From NCBI RefSeq assembly GCF_014205115.1, contig NZ_JACHMW010000001.1, forward strand, positions 1,984,001 through 2,048,000: a stretch of DNA of 64,000 nucleotides, in the 5' to 3' direction. This document shows, piece by piece, positions 61,054-64,000 of this stretch (position 1 is the stretch's first letter; each line of letters begins with the position of its first letter). The position numbers were made by a program, and so were the translations under genes. The notes under the pieces are model-generated. The model ran no database searches. It was not told where the DNA came from and saw nothing but the letters and a program-made list of their open reading frames with translations. Source of the stretch: Micrococcus endophyticus. Its GTDB lineage: Bacteria > Actinomycetota > Actinomycetes > Actinomycetales > Micrococcaceae.

Positions 61054-61569
61054 TCAGAGGGTGCGGATCATGCGGGTGTTGCCGAGGGTGTTCGGCTTGA
61101 CCCGGGCGAGGTCGAGGAACTCGGCCACGCCCTCGTCCGTGGAGCGCAGCAGCTCGGCGTAGACCTCGGGGTCCACGGCGGACTGGTCCGCCATCACGGC
61201 GAACCCGTGCCGGCGGAAGAACTCCACCTCGAAGGTCAGGCAGAACACCCGCTCGACGCCCACGACCCGGGCGCGCCTGAGCAGCTCCTCGAGGATCAGG
61301 TGCCCGACGCCGGCGCCCCGGTGGTCCCGGGAGACGGCGAGGGTGCGGACCTCGGCGATGTCCTGCCACATCACGTGGAGGGCGCCGAAGCCGGCGAGGG
61401 AGCCGTCCGCGTCCTCGGCGACCACGAACTCCTGGATGGCCTCGTAGAAGGCCACCGCCTCCTTCTGGAGCAGCACGCGCTCCTGGGCCAGCGGCTCCAC
61501 GAGCGCGCGGATGGCCGGGACGTCCCCCGTCCGCGCGGAGCGCAGGGTGATCTGGCGGTCGGCAGGCAT
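61054..61569 (-). CDS. argA: Short N-acetylglutamate synthase-type GNAT protein
   Basis: 171 residues, single GNAT domain, similar to the stand-alone amino-acid N-acetyltransferase of Mycobacterium (Rv2747 type) that makes N-acetylglutamate for arginine synthesis. Motif A is EVRTLAVSRDHRGAGVGHLILEELLRRAR (acetyl-CoA loop HRGAGVG, about residue 82) and FFRRHGFAVM follows. KPNTLGNTRMIRTL at the end fits. The ATG at 61569 has a -10 hexamer 7 nt upstream. There are no arg genes nearby, so the assignment rests on similarity. Confidence 0.78.
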   Translation of the reverse strand: MPADRQITLRSARTGDVPAIRALVEPLAQERVLLQKEAVAFYEAIQEFVVAEDADGSLAGFGALHVMWQDIAEVRTLAVSRDHRGAGVGHLILEELLRRARVVGVERVFCLTFEVEFFRRHGFAVMADQSAVDPEVYAELLRSTDEGVAEFLDLARVKPNTLGNTRMIRTL

Positions 61570-61576
61570 GGGGCCC

Positions 61577-61582
61577 AGTCTA
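61577..61582 (-). promoter_or_regulatory. -10 element of argA-type gene (leaderless)
   Basis: TAGACT on the minus strand, 7 nt before the ATG at 61569. Confidence 0.55.
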
Positions 61583-61609
61583 GGCCCGCCCTCCCCGGGT
61601 CCGGACAGA

Positions 61610-61648
61610 CGGGAGCCCCCGTCCCGGCGGACCGGGCGGGGGCTCCCG
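61610..61648 (-). terminator. Terminator after the antitoxin-like gene
   Basis: Perfect 11-bp stem (61610-61620 with 61638-61648) and a 17-nt loop, directly downstream of the stop at 61665 on the minus strand. Confidence 0.7.
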
Positions 61649-61664
61649 CGGCTCGACGGCAGGC

Positions 61665-61853
61665 TCAGGCCTGCTGCTCGCCCTCGTTCTTCTCACCGGA
61701 CAGGAACTTCTCCTGGGCGCCGTCGACACCCTTGTTCACGGTGTCGGCGTGCTCGCCCAGCTTGTCGCCGTGCTGCTCCTGAGCGCCGTCCACGGCCTCG
61801 TTGATCTTGTCCGAGTGCTGGTTTGCGAGGTTGTTCAGGTCACCGATTCCCAT
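61665..61853 (-). CDS. MT0933-type antitoxin-like small protein
   Basis: 62 residues, all helical and charged, with repeated units (DKINEAVDGAQEQHGDKLGEHADTVNKGVDGAQEKF) of the MT0933/Rv0909 antitoxin family pattern. No cognate toxin gene is adjacent: the neighbours are argA-type and CsbD genes. So it may act in stress physiology rather than as one half of a toxin-antitoxin pair. The ATG at 61853 is chosen for its AGAAGGAG ribosome site. Confidence 0.7.
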   Translation of the reverse strand: MGIGDLNNLANQHSDKINEAVDGAQEQHGDKLGEHADTVNKGVDGAQEKFLSGEKNEGEQQA

Positions 61854-62073
61854 AGGACAGGTCTCCTTCTTCTCGGGGCTGCGCGCCCGCCCCGGTCGAT
61901 GCCGGGAGGGGTGATGCAGGACCACGTCGAGCGGTCACGGACCACCCTGGCACTGTCAGAGCTCTCTGGGAAGGGTCACGCTCCGCTGTTCGCCGGACGC
62001 GGACGGGGCGGGCTTGCCGGCCCCTCCGGTCCGGCGACCGTCCGGCGCGAGTCCGGCTCAGTGATCCAGGGAC

Positions 62074-62277
62074 TCAGCGGTCCTTGGAGAGGCCGTCCTT
62101 GATGCCGGCGGCGGCGTCCTTGACCTTGTCCCCCGCGTTCTGCACGGCGTCCTTGGCGCCGGCGGCGGTGGACTCGGTCTTGCCCTCGGCGCGCAGGCGG
62201 TCGTCGCCGGTGGCCTTGCCCAGGCCCTCCTTGGCGTCGCCCTTGAGCTTGTCGAACTTGTTGCCCATGTCGGCCAT
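62074..62277 (-). CDS. CsbD-family stress protein
   Basis: 67 residues with the CsbD pattern GNKFDKLKGDAKEGLGKATGDDRLRAEGKTE and further Ala/Lys/Asp helical repeats. In other bacteria CsbD is a sigma-B or osmotic-stress-induced protein of unknown mechanism. AAGGAG lies before the ATG at 62277. It lies between the antitoxin-like gene and clpC, giving a short cluster of stress genes on one strand. The 220-bp gap before the antitoxin-like gene shows nothing further. Confidence 0.82.
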   Translation of the reverse strand: MADMGNKFDKLKGDAKEGLGKATGDDRLRAEGKTESTAAGAKDAVQNAGDKVKDAAAGIKDGLSKDR

Positions 62278-62445
62278 GATGCACTCCTTCGCTCGTCTCC
62301 TCGGCGGTCCCGCCCCGATGGCGGGGGCCCGGATGGTCCCCCAGTCAACGAGCGCCGGATCCACCGGTCAAGGGGTCGACGCCGCCGGCGGCCGCGGGCC
62401 CTGCGCCCGTCGGGGCGCGCCCGGACCCCTCCCCGGCGGGGACGA

Positions 62446-62492
62446 CGACGGCCCGCCGCCTCCTCCCGGCGGGAGGGGACGGCGGGCCGTCG
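62446..62492 (-). terminator. Terminator of clpC
   Basis: 13-bp outer stem (62446-62458 with 62480-62492) with an inner CTCCTCCCG/CGGGAG pairing, 30 bp beyond the clpC stop. Confidence 0.75.
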
Positions 62493-62521
62493 GGCGGCCG
62501 CGGCGCGGCGGCCTGCGCGGG

Positions 62522-64000
62522 TCAGGCGGAGCGGTCGGCCTCCACCGTCTCGCCGGAGCCGGGCTCGAGCTCGGGCAGCTCGGCGCCCTCGAGCGCCTCG
62601 CGGCCGCCGCTGAACCCGAAGGTCAGCTCGGCGCCCTCGCCCTCGCCCGTGGCGTCCACGGTGATGAGGGAGCCGGCCGGGATCTCGCCGAAGAGGATCT
62701 TCTCGGAGAGCTGGTCCTCCACCATCTGCTGGATGGTGCGGCGCAGCGGGCGGGCGCCCATGGCCGGATCGTAGCCGCGGTCCGCGAGCAGGTCCTTGGC
62801 CGCCTGGGTGAGCTCGATGGACAGGTCCTGCTCCGCCAGGCGCTTGCCGAGGCGGGAGACGAACAGGTCCACGATCTCCACGATCTCGTGCTTCTGCAGC
62901 TGCGGGAACACGATCACGTCGTCCACACGGTTGAGGAACTCGGGGCGGAAGTGCTGGCGCAGCTCCTCCTTGACCTTGCCCTTCATCCGCTCGTACCCGG
63001 TGGTGGTGTCCGTGGCCGACTGGAAGCCGGTCATGACGCCCTTGGAGATGTCCCGGGTGCCGAGGTTCGTGGTCATGATGATCACGGTGTTCTTGAAGTC
63101 CACCACGCGGCCCTGCGAGTCGGTCAGGCGACCGTCCTCGAGGATCTGCAGCAGGGAGTTGAAGAGGTCCTGATGGGCCTTCTCCACCTCGTCGAACAGC
63201 ACCACGGAGAACGGACGGCGGCGGACCTTCTCGGTGAGCTGGCCGCCCTCCTCGTAGCCCACGTAGCCGGGAGGGGCGCCGAACAGGCGCGAGACGGTGT
63301 GCTTCTCCTGGAACTCGGACATGTCCAGGGTGATCAGCGCGTCCTCGTCCCCGAAGAGGAACTCCGCGAGGGACTTGGCCAGCTCCGTCTTTCCGACGCC
63401 GGTGGGGCCGGCGAAGATGAACGACCCCGAGGGGCGGTTCGGGTCCTTCAGGCCGGCGCGGGTGCGGCGGATGGCACGGGACAGGGACTTGATGGCCTCG
63501 TCCTGGCCGATGACGCGCTTGTGGAGCTCGTCCTCCATGGTGCGCAGGCGGTCCGTCTCCTCCTCGGTGAGCTTGAACACCGGGATGCCGGTGGACTTGG
63601 AGAGCACCTCGGCGATGAGCTCCTCGTCCACGGTGGCGACGTCGGAGTCCGCGCCGGTGCGCCAGGCCTGCTCCTTCTGGCGGCGCTCGTCCTCGAGCTG
63701 CTGCTCCTGGTCCCGCAGGCGGGCGGCGCCTTCGAAGTCCTGGCCGTCGATGGCGGCCTCCTTCTGGGTGCGGACCTCCGCGATCCGAGACTCGTAGGCC
63801 TTGATCTCCGGCGGCACGGTCATGCGGCGGATGCGCAGGCGCGCGCCGGCCTCGTCGATCAGGTCGATGGCCTTGTCCGGCAGGTGCCGGTCCGAGACGT
63901 AGCGGTCCGCGAGGGTGGCGGCGGCCTTGAGGGCGCCGTCGGTGATGGACACCCTGTGGTGGGCCTCGTAGCGGTCCCGCAGGCCGCGCAGGATCTCCGT
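62522..64000 (-). CDS. clpC: ATP-dependent Clp protease ATPase ClpC, N-terminus cut by window edge
   Basis: The C-terminal 492 residues of the ClpC unfoldase, which feeds substrates to ClpP. Visible in order: end of AAA domain 1 (KAAATLADRYVSDRHLPDKAIDLIDEAGARLRIRRM), the UVR/M-domain coiled coil (SRIAEVRTQKEAAIDGQDFEGAARLRDQEQQLEDERR) that marks ClpC rather than ClpB, and AAA domain 2 with Walker A GPTGVGKTE and Walker B VVLFDEVEKAH. After LFGAPPGYVGYEEGGQLTEKVRRRPFS comes an acidic tail. The ClpP-binding loop (I/L)-G-F/L type appears in IIMTTNLGTRDI context only partly. The reading frame is open to the window end. Confidence 0.97.
   Translation of the reverse strand, partial: TEILRGLRDRYEAHHRVSITDGALKAAATLADRYVSDRHLPDKAIDLIDEAGARLRIRRMTVPPEIKAYESRIAEVRTQKEAAIDGQDFEGAARLRDQEQQLEDERRQKEQAWRTGADSDVATVDEELIAEVLSKSTGIPVFKLTEEETDRLRTMEDELHKRVIGQDEAIKSLSRAIRRTRAGLKDPNRPSGSFIFAGPTGVGKTELAKSLAEFLFGDEDALITLDMSEFQEKHTVSRLFGAPPGYVGYEEGGQLTEKVRRRPFSVVLFDEVEKAHQDLFNSLLQILEDGRLTDSQGRVVDFKNTVIIMTTNLGTRDISKGVMTGFQSATDTTTGYERMKGKVKEELRQHFRPEFLNRVDDVIVFPQLQKHEIVEIVDLFVSRLGKRLAEQDLSIELTQAAKDLLADRGYDPAMGARPLRRTIQQMVEDQLSEKILFGEIPAGSLITVDATGEGEGAELTFGFSGGREALEGAELPELEPGSGETVEADRSA

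Noticed and set aside
61665-62277. A toxin-antitoxin pair
   Set aside because: The antitoxin-like protein has no adjacent toxin; its neighbour is CsbD, a stress protein.

Overview
This window looks like a chromosomal segment of a very high-GC actinobacterium, most likely Micrococcus (M. luteus or a close relative in the Micrococcaceae). The reasons are the near-exclusive G/C third codon positions, the protein families present (DUF3151, RamB-type regulator, BCCT and Pst systems, ClpC, MT0933-type antitoxin-like protein), and many genes with a TANNNT -10 hexamer 6-7 nt before the start codon, which indicates leaderless transcripts. The species call is an inference. Both window edges cut a gene: thymidine kinase on the left and ClpC on the right.

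Layout. 1-2.4 kb: tdk, a DUF3151 protein and a lipoprotein. 2.4-7.4 kb: glyoxylate-shunt genes aceB and aceA with a divergent RamB-type regulator. 7.4-11.4 kb: class II fructose-bisphosphate aldolase, a secreted lipase and an SMP-30 lactonase. 11.4-18.4 kb: a TrmH-type methyltransferase, CorA, PyrE, a MarR-like protein, NadE, exonuclease III, a nitroreductase and hypothetical proteins. 18.4-25.2 kb: a GH13 alpha-glucosidase, an amino-acid permease, a BCCT transporter, a small DUF5709 protein and an isochorismatase-family hydrolase. 25.3-25.8 kb: tRNA cluster Glu-Asp-Phe. 25.8-30.6 kb: a metallopeptidase, a universal stress protein, a spermidine synthase-like protein, a GNAT protein, a thiamine-binding-type protein and an Nramp-related transporter. 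31-34.3 kb: pta-ackA. 34.4-40 kb: a dipeptide/oligopeptide ABC operon. 40.3-47.3 kb: GDPD, DUF445, EcsC, an esterase, and a PLP enzyme translationally coupled to a sugar-lactone oxidase. 47.3-49.1 kb: a small tRNA-Lys-associated island of atypical composition. 49.2-56.2 kb: phosphate uptake, with a PhoU-like/PiT pair facing pstSCAB and a PHO box upstream of pstS. 56.3-64 kb: a FUSC-like membrane protein, RadA, MutY, a short N-acetylglutamate synthase-like protein, two small stress proteins and ClpC.

Functional themes. Acetate/C2 metabolism is represented by aceA, aceB, ramB, pta and ackA; in Corynebacterium all of these belong to the RamB regulon. Nutrient import is prominent (peptides, phosphate by two systems, amino acids, compatible solutes, divalent metals). 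DNA maintenance (RadA, MutY, exonuclease III) is spread over the window.

The least ordinary features are non-coding or mobile. An 81-bp imperfect direct repeat (73/81) flanks a 1.7-kb insert at tRNA-Lys. A family of short intergenic repeats (core TTTCGTGCGGGAAACGGGAG, 12 copies at four loci, one an exact 32-bp-period array) and a second hairpin repeat family (three copies, one overlapping the start of a gene) are also present. The Nramp-like and PiT-like transporters lack canonical family motifs. Many long antisense reading frames exist only because of the GC content and were left out.
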